A stretch of 64,000 nucleotides of DNA from an uncultured Ruminococcus sp. (lineage in GTDB: Bacteria; Bacillota; Clostridia; Lachnospirales; Lachnospiraceae): positions 62,001 through 126,000 of the forward strand of contig CAJFQC010000008.1 of the NCBI GenBank assembly GCA_904418845.1, written 5' to 3'. Below, piece by piece: positions 51,673-59,732 of this stretch (the stretch's first letter is position 1; each line of letters opens with the position of its first letter). Under the pieces are notes generated by a model that saw only the letters and a program-made list of their open reading frames with translations, was not told where the DNA came from and did not search any database. The position numbers and the translations under genes are program-made.

Positions 51673-51720
51673 TGTATGGAACTAAAAACAATTTCTATAA
51701 AAGTAAGGAGTAGGATATAT

Positions 51721-52566
51721 TTGAACTGGCTGAATAAATTAGAGAAAAAGATCGGACGTTTCGCTATACCGAACCTGACGGTATATCTGCTGGCAGGGTA
51801 TGTTATCGGATTTGCAGTTATGTATCTGATGCCGGGCCTTATCGGCTGGCTTACACTGGAGCCCGCGTATATCGTGAGGGGACAGGTGTGGCGAATCATC
51901 TCATGGGTACTGATCCCGCCGACGACACAGCCCATCAGTCTGCTGTTTCTCGTTCTCCTGTATTATTCGCTGGGAACGGCGCTTGAGCGGACATGGGGAA
52001 CCTTCCGGTACAATGTATATATTTTTTCCGGGATCATTTTTACAGTGATCGCAGTGTTGGCTCTTTATGGGGTTCTTTATCTGGTGTATGACACAGAAGT
52101 GATGCTTTCCATGATCAGCCTTGTCAGCACGAACTATATCACAATGTCCATATTCCTTGCGTTTGCCGCTATTTACCCGGATATGGAGGTGTACCTGTAC
52201 TTTATCCTTCCGATCAAGATGAAGTGGATGGCAATAGTCTATGCCGCTATGGCGTTATACTATTTCGTCACAGGCGGACTGGTCAGTCGTGTCGCCATCG
52301 GCGCGTCACTTTTGAACTTCGTGATCTTCTTCTTTTCAAATCGGAATATGCGTAAGTTTTCGCCGAAAGAACGGGCGCGCAAAGCAAAATTCAAAAAGCA
52401 GTCAGCGCCGCATATGCACTATGCGGGCGGGGCGAAGCACCGCTGCGCGGTGTGCGGCAGGACGGAGCTTGACGATCCTTGTCTGGAATTTCGTTTCTGC
52501 TCGAAATGCAACGGCAATTATGAATACTGCCAGGACCACTTGTTCACTCATGAGCATGTGAAATAA
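51721..52566 (+). CDS. Rhomboid-like membrane protein lacking the catalytic motif, with C-terminal zinc-binding domain
   Basis: About 281 residues with six hydrophobic segments (residues ~18-36, 60-80, 88-112, 125-145, 150-170, 177-197) laid out as in rhomboid proteases (RGQVWRIISWVL, and SLGTALERTWGTFRYNVYIFSG matching the family's L1 region). The catalytic GxSG motif expected in helix 4 is missing: that segment reads STNYITMSIFLAFAA, and no catalytic His follows. The C-terminal ~50 residues have CAVCGRTELDD, RFCSKCNGNYEYC and HLFTHEH, likely binding zinc. So probably an inactive rhomboid. TTG 51721 is ten bases after AAGGAG; pyk follows after 25 bases. Confidence 0.82.
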   Translation: MNWLNKLEKKIGRFAIPNLTVYLLAGYVIGFAVMYLMPGLIGWLTLEPAYIVRGQVWRIISWVLIPPTTQPISLLFLVLLYYSLGTALERTWGTFRYNVYIFSGIIFTVIAVLALYGVLYLVYDTEVMLSMISLVSTNYITMSIFLAFAAIYPDMEVYLYFILPIKMKWMAIVYAAMALYYFVTGGLVSRVAIGASLLNFVIFFFSNRNMRKFSPKERARKAKFKKQSAPHMHYAGGAKHRCAVCGRTELDDPCLEFRFCSKCNGNYEYCQDHLFTHEHVK

Positions 52567-52591
52567 TCATTAAAGGAGAGAGTCAATATTT

Positions 52592-54028
52592 ATGAAAAAG
52601 ACAAAAGTAGTCTGCACGATGGGTCCAAATACGAATGACAGAGAGCTTATGAAGAAGCTTATGGAAAACGGTATGGATGTTGCCCGTTTTAACTTTTCCC
52701 ACGGGGACCACGAGGAGCAGAAAGGGAGAATGGATCTGCTCAAAGAGCTGCGTGAGGAACTGCACACGAACACAGCGATCCTTCTGGATACAAAAGGACC
52801 GGAGATCCGTACAGGAATTCTCAAAGACGGAAAAAAAGTCATGCTGGAAGCCGGCGCTCAGTTCACTCTTACTGTAGATGACATTGTGGGAGACCAGAGC
52901 AAGGTATCCATCACATATGAAGGACTTGTCCAGGATGTAGACGCCGGCAAAGTGATCCTCATCGACGACGGACTGATCGAACTGAAAGTTGTTGAAAAGA
53001 CTGAGAAAGACATTGTCTGTGAGGTTATAAACGGCGGAGAGCTCGGCGAGAAGAAGGGCGTGAATGTACCTAACGTAGCGGTGAGACTTCCTGCTATCAC
53101 AGAGAAGGATAAGGACGATATCCGCTTCGGTGTGGAGCAGGGAATCGACTTTATCGCCGCGTCCTTTGTGAGAAATGCGGAGTGCGTGCTTGAGATCAAG
53201 GCGTTTTTGAAAGAGCTGAACGCTCCGTTTATTCCCATCATTGCAAAGATCGAGAACGCTGAGGGTATCAAGAATATCGACGAGATTATCCGTGCGGCGG
53301 ACGGTATCATGGTAGCCCGCGGTGATCTCGGAGTGGAGATTCCGGCAGAGGAAGTTCCATACCTTCAGAAAATGCTTATTCAGAAATGTAACAGCAACTT
53401 CAAGACAGTTATTACAGCCACTCAGATGCTGGATTCTATGATGAGAAATCCGCGTCCGACAAGGGCAGAGGTGACGGATGTTGCCAATGCGGTATACGAC
53501 GGAACAGACGCAGTGATGCTCTCAGGAGAGACCGCGCAGGGTAAATATCCTCTCGAGGCGCTCCAGATGATGGTCCACATCATTGAGAACACAGAGCAGC
53601 ATCTTGACTATGACAGAATGTTAGAGAACAGAGGAGGAGACTTGAATAAAGGTCTGTCCAGCGCTATCGGATATTCTTCAGTACTGGCGGCTGCGAACCT
53701 GAATGCAAAATGCATCCTTACTCCGTCCGTATCAGGAGCGACTACAAGAGTTGTCTCCAACTTAAGACCGAAGCAGCTCATTCTCGGTGTGACTCCGAAT
53801 GACAGAACACTGAGAAGAATGTCTATATACTGGGGCGTAAAGCCAATCAAGTCACAGCAGTTCAACACAACGGATGATATCTGTGACGGGGCAATCGAGC
53901 TGGCGAAAGTGAAACAGTACGTAGAGAGTGGAGATGTTGTTGTACTTACAGCAGGAATCCCGTCTCCGAATGTAATAAAAGAGAGAAGCGCGGCAAGCAA
54001 CATGATGCGTATTGCCACGGTAGAGTAA
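52592..54028 (+). CDS. pyk: Pyruvate kinase
   Basis: A 478-residue pyruvate kinase, phosphoenolpyruvate plus ADP to pyruvate plus ATP. Seen: VVCTMGPNTND, ARFNFSHGDHEEQ, LDTKGPEIRTG, PIIAKIENAEGIKN (catalytic Lys), MVARGDLGVEIP and TATQMLDSMMRNPRPTRAEVTDVANAV. It ends after the standard C-terminal allosteric domain and lacks the extra PEP-utilising domain found in Bacillus. AAAGGAGAG precedes ATG 52592. Likely cotranscribed with the rhomboid-like gene; terminator follows. Confidence 0.98.
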   Translation: MKKTKVVCTMGPNTNDRELMKKLMENGMDVARFNFSHGDHEEQKGRMDLLKELREELHTNTAILLDTKGPEIRTGILKDGKKVMLEAGAQFTLTVDDIVGDQSKVSITYEGLVQDVDAGKVILIDDGLIELKVVEKTEKDIVCEVINGGELGEKKGVNVPNVAVRLPAITEKDKDDIRFGVEQGIDFIAASFVRNAECVLEIKAFLKELNAPFIPIIAKIENAEGIKNIDEIIRAADGIMVARGDLGVEIPAEEVPYLQKMLIQKCNSNFKTVITATQMLDSMMRNPRPTRAEVTDVANAVYDGTDAVMLSGETAQGKYPLEALQMMVHIIENTEQHLDYDRMLENRGGDLNKGLSSAIGYSSVLAAANLNAKCILTPSVSGATTRVVSNLRPKQLILGVTPNDRTLRRMSIYWGVKPIKSQQFNTTDDICDGAIELAKVKQYVESGDVVVLTAGIPSPNVIKERSAASNMMRIATVE

Positions 54029-54060
54029 AAATATTAGGAAATTATGCATAAGACTGAAAG

Positions 54061-54101
54061 CAACTCCGACGCCGGTTAAAAGAGGCGCCGGAGTTGTTTT
54101 T
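54061..54101 (+). terminator. Intrinsic terminator of pyk
   Basis: CAACTCCGACGCC (54061-54073) pairs with GGCGCCGGAGTTG (54084-54096) with one mismatch, then TTTTT. Confidence 0.92.
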
Positions 54102-54127
54102 GCAAAAGAACATCTGAAAATTTTCGG

Positions 54128-54156
54128 TTGACAGTCAGACGAAACTATAATATAGT
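54128..54156 (+). promoter_or_regulatory. Promoter of the TrmB-lysA-like operon
   Basis: TTGACA at 54128-54133, 17-base spacer, TATAGT at 54151-54156. A near-palindrome (ATAGTGTTC 54152-54160, GAACTACTAT 54168-54177) overlaps the -10 and start point and is a candidate operator. Confidence 0.65.
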
Positions 54157-54229
54157 GTTCCTGAAAAGAACTACTATGCAGCACGTTGTTTTGGTTTGCT
54201 GATAAAAATATTTTTGAAAGAAGGATATT

Positions 54230-54937
54230 ATGGAGGAGAGCAGAGCGACGGAATACCTGGTACATTTCGGACTTTCCAGACAGGAGGCTCTTGTCTATGA
54301 GCAGCTTCTTGCCCGCGGGAAGCAGACTGGATATGAGATAGCAAGGGATACCGGCATATCCCGATCCAACGCGTACACTTCGCTTGCCGCTCTGGTGGAA
54401 AAGGGAGCAGCTTATCTGGTAGAAGAATCCGCAAAAAAATATATTCCGGTCTGTCCGGAAGAATTTTGCGGCAACCGAATCCGCCGGATGCAGGAGGAAC
54501 AGAACTGGCTTGCCGAGAATCTGCCGAGAGAGGCATCTGAAGAAGAAGGCTATATCACTGTGGACAGAGAGGAAAATATAAGAGACAGAATTTGTAATCT
54601 GCTGGATAAGGCTGAGGAGAGAGTTTATTTTTCCTGTTCGGCTGTCTGTCTGGAGCAGTTCAGGGATAAGCTGTCTGCGATGGCAAAGGACGGGAAAAAG
54701 ATCGTGCTTATTACAGACAGGCCGTTTTCGATACAAGGGGCCATTATCTATATGACAGAGGACCGGGGTCACCAGATAGGACTTATTACAGATTCCAGAT
54801 ATGTGCTCTCGGGAGAATTTGGCCAGGGCAGCATGAATACATGCCTGTACTCCGGGCAGAAAAATTTTGCCAGGCTGTTTAAAACAGCCATGGCAAACGA
54901 AATCGAACTGATTAAAATACGAAAAGGAGAGAGATAA
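54230..54937 (+). CDS. TrmB family transcriptional regulator
   Basis: A 235-residue TrmB-type regulator. The N-terminal winged helix (residues ~5-75) contains LSRQEALVYEQLLARGKQTGYEIARDTGISRSNAYTSL in two recognisable parts and the wing YLVEESAKKYIPV; a helical linker (RRMQEEQNWLAENL) leads to a C-terminal phospholipase-D-like sensor domain (ITVDREENIRDRICNLLDKAEERVYFS; YMTEDRGHQIGLITDSRYVLSGEF). TrmB proteins often sense sugars, but the gene is coupled to a decarboxylase one base downstream, so it probably controls that gene and itself. AGAAGGATATT precedes ATG 54230. Confidence 0.9.
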   Translation: MEESRATEYLVHFGLSRQEALVYEQLLARGKQTGYEIARDTGISRSNAYTSLAALVEKGAAYLVEESAKKYIPVCPEEFCGNRIRRMQEEQNWLAENLPREASEEEGYITVDREENIRDRICNLLDKAEERVYFSCSAVCLEQFRDKLSAMAKDGKKIVLITDRPFSIQGAIIYMTEDRGHQIGLITDSRYVLSGEFGQGSMNTCLYSGQKNFARLFKTAMANEIELIKIRKGER

Positions 54938-54938
54938 G

Positions 54939-56210
54939 ATGAAGAAGAGACCATTTGTGACAAAGGAACAGATCGAAGAGATTGTTAAAACTTACCCCAC
55001 ACCATTCCATCTATATGATGAAAAAGGAATCCGTGAAAATGTAAAAGCGCTGAAGGAAGCATTTTCATGGAATAAGGGATACAAAGAATATTTCGCAGTG
55101 AAGGCCACTCCGAATCCGTTTCTTATCAAGATATTAAACGAGTACGGCTGCGGCTGCGACTGCTCTTCCTATACGGAACTAATGCTCTCTGACGCGCTGG
55201 ACATCAGAGGGGAAGATATCATGTTTTCTTCCAATGACACTCCTGCGGAGGAGTTTGCTCTGGCAGATAAGCTGGGTGCTATCATCAACCTGGATGACAT
55301 CACGCATATTGATTTCCTTGAGAAAACGATCGGACATATCCCGGAGACAATAAGCTGTCGTTATAATCCGGGCGGACTGTTCAAAATCAGTAATGACATT
55401 ATGGACAATCCGGGGGACGCAAAGTACGGCATGACAACGGAGCAGATCCTTGAGGCGTATAAAATCTTAAAGAGCAAAGGAGCCAAAGAGTTTGGCGTGC
55501 ACGCGTTTCTGGCAAGCAATACGGTGACCAACGACTATTATCCGATGCTGGCGAAGGTGCTCTTTGAACAGGCGGTAAGACTGTCAAAGGAGGCTGGTGT
55601 GCATATCAAGTTTATCAATCTTTCTGGCGGGATCGGTATCCCCTACAGACCGGATCAGGAGCCGAACGATATCTATGCCATCGGCGAGGGAGTGAGAAAG
55701 GTTTATGAGGAAGTGCTTGTTCCGGCGGGAATGGGAGATGTGGAGATCTACACAGAGCTGGGCCGCTATATGATGGGTCCCTATGGCTGCCTGGTGACAA
55801 AAGCGATCCATGAGAAGCATACACATAAGGATTATATCGGTGTAGACGCATGTGCGGTGAATTTGATGCGTCCGGCAATGTACGGCGCATATCATCATAT
55901 CACAGTGCTGGGCAAAGAGGACGCTCCCTGCGACCACAAATATGACGTCACAGGCTCTCTGTGCGAAAACAACGACAAGTTTGCCATTGACAGGATGCTG
56001 CCCGGCATCGAGAAAGGAGACTATCTTGTCATCCACGATGCGGGCGCACATGGATTTGCCATGGGATATAACTATAACGGAAAACTGAAATCCGCGGAAC
56101 TGCTCCTGAAAGAGGATGGCAGCGTGCAGCTTATCCGCAGGGCAGAGACGCCGGCAGATTACTTTGCTACGTTTGACTGCTTTGAGATCGGGAAAAAACT
56201 GGTCAGGTAA
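54939..56210 (+). CDS. Diaminopimelate decarboxylase-like fold III PLP enzyme
   Basis: A 423-residue alanine-racemase-fold decarboxylase. PLP-lysine in KEYFAVKATPNPF, cofactor-phosphate glycines in NLSGGIGIPYRPDQEPND, catalytic Cys-x3-Asp element in GSLCENNDKFAIDR, and Tyr-containing HDAGAHGFAMGYNYNGKLKSAELLL. The family includes LysA (meso-diaminopimelate to lysine) and relatives acting on arginine or carboxynorspermidine; LysA is the usual annotation for this clostridial type. Its coupling to a TrmB regulator rather than other lysine genes leaves some doubt. AAAGGAGAG precedes ATG 54939. Confidence 0.87.
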   Translation: MKKRPFVTKEQIEEIVKTYPTPFHLYDEKGIRENVKALKEAFSWNKGYKEYFAVKATPNPFLIKILNEYGCGCDCSSYTELMLSDALDIRGEDIMFSSNDTPAEEFALADKLGAIINLDDITHIDFLEKTIGHIPETISCRYNPGGLFKISNDIMDNPGDAKYGMTTEQILEAYKILKSKGAKEFGVHAFLASNTVTNDYYPMLAKVLFEQAVRLSKEAGVHIKFINLSGGIGIPYRPDQEPNDIYAIGEGVRKVYEEVLVPAGMGDVEIYTELGRYMMGPYGCLVTKAIHEKHTHKDYIGVDACAVNLMRPAMYGAYHHITVLGKEDAPCDHKYDVTGSLCENNDKFAIDRMLPGIEKGDYLVIHDAGAHGFAMGYNYNGKLKSAELLLKEDGSVQLIRRAETPADYFATFDCFEIGKKLVR

Positions 56211-56259
56211 TCTGCTGATGATACCAGTAAAATCAGCAAACAGGTTGCCGTTTTAAAAA

Positions 56260-56277
56260 GCAGAAAAAGATTTCTGC
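56260..56277. terminator. Small hairpin before the rubredoxin promoter
   Basis: GCAGAAA-AAGA-TTTCTGC, 7-bp stem, 50 bases after the lysA-like stop and touching the rubredoxin -35. No T tail, so it could be a weak terminator or an operator. Confidence 0.35.
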
Positions 56278-56278
56278 G

Positions 56279-56307
56279 TTGAAAAAGCATTGGGGATATG
56301 CTATTAT
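56279..56307 (+). promoter_or_regulatory. Promoter of the rubredoxin gene
   Basis: TTGAAA at 56279-56284, 17-base spacer, TATTAT at 56302-56307. Confidence 0.7.
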
Positions 56308-56390
56308 GAATAAGGGACAGCCCCAAATAGAGCTATACCGGAAAGAGCAGAGACTCCCGGTATTTTCAAGAGAAGAGGAGGTAAATGAAA

Positions 56391-56552
56391 ATGAAGAAAT
56401 ATGTATGTGACGTATGCGGATATATTTATGACGAGGTCGTCGGCGATCCGGATAACGGTATCGAGGCCGGTACAAAGTGGGAGGACGTGCCGGAAGATTT
56501 TGTCTGCCCGCTGTGTGGAGTAGGAAAAGATCAGTTCTCAGAGGCTGAGTAA
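56391..56552 (+). CDS. Rubredoxin
   Basis: A 53-residue one-iron electron carrier, typical full length for the family. The Fe(Cys)4 site is formed by [11 protein letters not shown] at the N-terminus and [13 protein letters not shown] near the end; [19 protein letters not shown] between them is characteristic. ATG 56391 lies nine bases after GGAGG (56377-56381); an in-frame ATG at 56385 is too close to it. Single gene with its own promoter and a terminator-like hairpin. In anaerobes rubredoxin usually passes electrons to oxygen- or peroxide-reducing enzymes; no partner is adjacent. Confidence 0.96.
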   Translation: MKKYVCDVCGYIYDEVVGDPDNGIEAGTKWEDVPEDFVCPLCGVGKDQFSEAE

Positions 56553-56578
56553 TTCTGTCATTCAGAGTGAACGTCGTT

Positions 56579-56604
56579 GCCGTCCCATTCAGAAGTGGGG
56601 CGGC
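56579..56604 (+). terminator. Terminator-like hairpin after rubredoxin
   Basis: GCCGTCCCA (56579-56587) pairs with TGGGGCGGC (56596-56604) with one wobble; the tail is only mildly T-rich. Confidence 0.55.
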
Positions 56605-56668
56605 AGTATCTGTTTACAGAGGAACAATCATTATACGGGTATGCAAGATGTTTTTCGGCGCTTAGGAC

Positions 56669-56731
56669 GTAAACAGACGGGCGCCGGGAGTTTTTCCGAC
56701 AGATGGTGAGTAAACAGACAGACGCCGGGAG
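56669..56731. repeat. Imperfect 22-base direct repeat upstream of the flavoprotein gene
   Basis: The 22-base units at 56669-56690 and 56710-56731 differ at two positions; each starts GTAAACAGAC and ends GCCGGGAG. The second copy supplies the ribosome binding site of the flavoprotein gene. The unit repeats at 41 bases, suggesting a local duplication. Confidence 0.75.
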
Positions 56732-56736
56732 AGACT

Positions 56737-58146
56737 ATGACGGAAAATAAGAAAATATACACAGATAGGGAAAAAGAGATGGGCAGATATGATGTGATTA
56801 TAATCGGAGCAGGGCCGGGAGGCATCTTTGCGGCATATGAGCTGTCTCAAAAAGCGCCGGAGCTTAAGGTGGCGGTCTTTGAGGCAGGGAATCCTTTGGA
56901 GAAGAGAAAGTGTCCGATCGATGGAAAGAAGGTAAAGAGCTGTATCAAATGCAAGACATGTGCTATCATGAGCGGATTCGGCGGGGCGGGAGCTTTCTCC
57001 GACGGGAAATATAATATCACCAATGATTTCGGGGGCACGCTGTACGAATATATCGGCAAGGAGACAGCCCTTGGCCTGATGCACTATGTGGATGAGATCA
57101 ATGTACGGTACGGCGGGGAAGACATGAAGATGTATTCTACCGCAGGTACGAAGTTCAAGAAGCTGTGCATGCAGAATAAGCTGAAGCTTCTGGATGCTTC
57201 TGTGCGCCACCTTGGAACCGACATCAATTACGTGGTATTGGAGAATATATTCGAAGAACTGAAGGATAAAGTGGAGTTCCGCTTTAACTGTCATGTTGAT
57301 AACATCGAGCTTGCGGACAACGGATACAGGATCATCACAAAGACCGGCGCAGACGAGTGCGGCAAGTGTATTGTGTCAGTCGGCCGCAGCGGCAGCAAAT
57401 GGATGGAAGAGGTGTGCGAGAGCCTGGACATCCCGACAAAATCGAATCGCGTAGACATTGGAGTGCGTGTAGAGATTCCGGCTGTCATCTTCTCTCATCT
57501 GACAGACGAGCTGTATGAGAGTAAGATCGTGTACCGCACAGAGAAGTTCGAAGATAAGGTACGCACCTTCTGTATGAATCCCTACGGCATTGTGGTAAAT
57601 GAGAACACCAATGGCATTGTGACTGTGAACGGACACAGCTACGAGAATCCGGAGAAACAAACTGAGAATACGAATTTTGCTCTCCTTGTGGAGAAACATT
57701 TTTCAGAGCCTTTTAAGGACAGCAATGAGTATGGCGAGAGTATTGCCCGCCTGTCTAACATGCTTGGCGGCGGTGTGCTGGTGCAGCGGTTCGGAGATCT
57801 GATCCGTGGAAGAAGGAGTACGGCAAAGAGGATCGAGGAAGGGTTCGTGCGTCCGACCCTGTCCGCAGAGCCGGGAGACTTAAGCCTTGTGCTTCCCAAG
57901 CGTATACTGGACGGGATCATCGAGATGGTGTATGCCCTTGATAAGATCGCTCCGGGAACAGCAAATGACGATACTTTGCTCTATGGGGTGGAAGTGAAGT
58001 TCTATAATATGGAAGTGAAGCTTAACGAGCATCTTGAGACAAGGTACAAAGGCCTCTATGTGATCGGCGACGGCAGCGGAGTGACTCATTCTCTGTCCCA
58101 TGCGTCGGCAAGCGGCGTGTATGTGGCAAGAGAGATCATCGGCTGA
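56737..58146 (+). CDS. FAD-dependent oxidoreductase, COG2509 family
   Basis: A 469-residue flavoprotein of the uncharacterised FAD-dependent dehydrogenase family (COG2509). N-terminal FAD fold DVIIIGAGPGGIFAAYEL at residues ~19-36, then VAVFEAGNP, a Cys-rich segment KRKCPIDGKKVKSCIKCKTC and CAIMSGFGGAGAFSDGKYN, IVSVGRSGSKWMEEV, and the C-terminal FAD contact YVIGDGSGVTHSLSHASASGVYVA. The four Cys around residues 63-77 could bind a metal or Fe-S cluster. No substrate is known. ATG 56737 follows GGGAGAG; ATG 56779 (before GRYDVIII) is a plausible shorter start. Confidence 0.9.
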   Translation: MTENKKIYTDREKEMGRYDVIIIGAGPGGIFAAYELSQKAPELKVAVFEAGNPLEKRKCPIDGKKVKSCIKCKTCAIMSGFGGAGAFSDGKYNITNDFGGTLYEYIGKETALGLMHYVDEINVRYGGEDMKMYSTAGTKFKKLCMQNKLKLLDASVRHLGTDINYVVLENIFEELKDKVEFRFNCHVDNIELADNGYRIITKTGADECGKCIVSVGRSGSKWMEEVCESLDIPTKSNRVDIGVRVEIPAVIFSHLTDELYESKIVYRTEKFEDKVRTFCMNPYGIVVNENTNGIVTVNGHSYENPEKQTENTNFALLVEKHFSEPFKDSNEYGESIARLSNMLGGGVLVQRFGDLIRGRRSTAKRIEEGFVRPTLSAEPGDLSLVLPKRILDGIIEMVYALDKIAPGTANDDTLLYGVEVKFYNMEVKLNEHLETRYKGLYVIGDGSGVTHSLSHASASGVYVAREIIG

Positions 58147-58237
58147 AGTTTCTATTGAATTGTAAACAAATATATTTTGTCTGAACCGGAGCGCGTGGCG
58201 GCATTCATAATGAAGCCATGCGCAGCTGCAAACGGGA

Positions 58238-58279
58238 ATCCCGCAGAAACGGTATCTGCTGATACAGTTTCTGCGGGAT
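58238..58279. terminator. Bidirectional hairpin between convergent genes
   Basis: A 13-bp perfect stem (58238-58250 with 58267-58279, 16-base loop) lies between the flavoprotein stop and the converging spore coat gene. T tracts are poor on both sides. Confidence 0.6.
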
Positions 58280-58292
58280 ATTGCAATGTCCG

Positions 58293-58541
58293 TTATTTCA
58301 TCTGTACGATAGACTTCACATGATTGATCTCTTCCTGTGTCGCCTTTTCCGCAGGTACATAATAGCTTCTTTCGCGAGCCGCCTCGTACATCTTTTCCTG
58401 TGACATCTCACACTGATTTCTCATCTGCTTTAAGCACTGTTTTAACTCTTTGTTTTCTGTCTGCGGGATCATATCCCCGAACATCTTCAGTTCGCCGTTA
58501 ATACCGACAAGGGCGTCGGCAACCATTGTTTTTTCGTCCAT
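58293..58541 (-). CDS. CotF-like spore coat protein, longer copy
   Basis: An 82-residue helical protein, with no membrane segments, resembling the C-terminal half of CotF-type spore coat proteins of Clostridia (VGINGELKMFGDMIPQTENKELKQCLKQMRNQCEMSQEKMYEAARERSYYVPAEKA, read in parts). The tail RSYYVPAEKATQEEI is typical. GAGGTG precedes the ATG at 58541. It is the second of a pair with the gene at 58606, the two probably forming both halves of a split CotF-like helical bundle. Confidence 0.75.
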   Translation of the reverse strand: MDEKTMVADALVGINGELKMFGDMIPQTENKELKQCLKQMRNQCEMSQEKMYEAARERSYYVPAEKATQEEINHVKSIVQMK

Positions 58542-58605
58542 TTTTTCACCTCATGATTGAAAATTGTTCTGTTCAGCGATTACCCGGTGCATGGCTGAAC
58601 CGATT

Positions 58606-58788
58606 CTACAAGAATTTCATAAGTTCCTGTTTGTTTTTCATTGCGGAATCTGCCGCGTCCTGAAACAGCTTTTTGATCTCGGGATCCTCGGTCTGTGACG
58701 CATAGTCTGTCATCTTGCAGTGCGTTGTAGAATAACCGCCGATAAGATGACGCAGGTTTTGCAGATCAAGAATGGATATCTCTGCCAT
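58606..58788 (-). CDS. CotF-like spore coat protein, short copy
   Basis: A 60-residue helical protein (SILDLQNLRHLIGGYSTTHCKM, then EDPEIKKLFQDAADSAMKNKQELMKFL) similar to the N-terminal part of CotF-like coat proteins, which carry the LxxLxHLI motif. A perfect AAGGAGG site precedes the ATG at 58788. It is 64 bases upstream of the longer partner on the same strand, so the two are probably one operon expressed in sporulation; I could not place a sporulation sigma promoter with confidence. Confidence 0.75.
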   Translation of the reverse strand: MAEISILDLQNLRHLIGGYSTTHCKMTDYASQTEDPEIKKLFQDAADSAMKNKQELMKFL

Positions 58789-58912
58789 AGTTGCAACCTC
58801 CTTAAAAATAAATGATTTTTCAAGGGTTAGTATGTGCGGTGCATCTTCTGCTTATGCGTTTCCAATCCAAATATTACTTTCTTTTGTGAAACGACATATT
58901 ATTCGTCAATCT

Positions 58913-59623
58913 CTATATACTGACGTCAAGTGCGTGCGCAACAAATTCATGGAAGAGAGCCCGCATTTCCGAAGAAGTGCGGTACATGCACTCCGGGTGC
59001 CACTGCACTCCTATAGCAAATGGATGCGAGGCGATCTCCACTGCTTCGATGGTGCCGTCCTGTGCCCGGGCGCTGACGGATACGCCTTTCCCGGGGAGAT
59101 TGACCGCCTGGTGATGGAAGCTGTTCACATAAAGGCATGATCCTGCATATTCTTTCAGTCTGCTTCCATGTTCAATACGGATACGGTGGCTGACTTCACT
59201 GCGGCATGCAGACTGCTGCATATGATTTAAAACTTTGCCGGGAATGAGAGACATATCCTGCCAGATCGTGCCGCCGCACGCTACGTTTAGGATCTGCATT
59301 CCCCGGCAGATGGCGAGGACAGGTTTGCGCGAGGAAAGGATGCGCTTCATAAGGCGGATCTGGAACAGGTCTACCGTGATGTCTGTTTTTCCATTTCCGT
59401 TTTGCGGTTCTTCTCCAAAGAGAAGAGGGGTGATGTCCTCACCGCCGCAGAATAAAAAACCGTCGCAGAGTTTTACATACTCATTGATTATGCGGTCACT
59501 GCGCACGAGAGGAAGGACAAGGGGAAGACCTTTTGAGTAACGGATGGACTGGATGTAAGGATTAGTGACAAACTGGCGGTCCTGTGTGAAACCGCATACA
59601 ACAATACCGATCTTAGGTTCCAT
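58913..59623 (-). CDS. Class I glutamine amidotransferase-like, peptidase C26 (gamma-glutamyl-GABA hydrolase family)
   Basis: A 236-residue C26 hydrolase. Nucleophile Cys in PVLAICRGMQILNVACGG, His-x-Glu in AIGVQWHPECMYRTSSE, and the family's DGFLFCGGEDITPLLFGEE. Relatives cleave gamma-glutamyl amides such as gamma-glutamyl-GABA (PuuD). The start at 59623 (CAGGAAA upstream) removes a hydrophobic-looking in-frame extension to 59689. Divergent from the M19 dipeptidase, separated by only ~110 AT-rich bases; together they may degrade gamma-glutamyl peptides, which is inference. Confidence 0.9.
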   Translation of the reverse strand: MEPKIGIVVCGFTQDRQFVTNPYIQSIRYSKGLPLVLPLVRSDRIINEYVKLCDGFLFCGGEDITPLLFGEEPQNGNGKTDITVDLFQIRLMKRILSSRKPVLAICRGMQILNVACGGTIWQDMSLIPGKVLNHMQQSACRSEVSHRIRIEHGSRLKEYAGSCLYVNSFHHQAVNLPGKGVSVSARAQDGTIEAVEIASHPFAIGVQWHPECMYRTSSEMRALFHEFVAHALDVSI

Positions 59624-59732
59624 AAATATTTCCTGTTCTTGTACAATAATGATATGATAGATTATGTAAAAACGAAAAATATTATACATAGCATAATATA
59701 TAAAAATTATAATATAAACCGGGGAGGAATCT

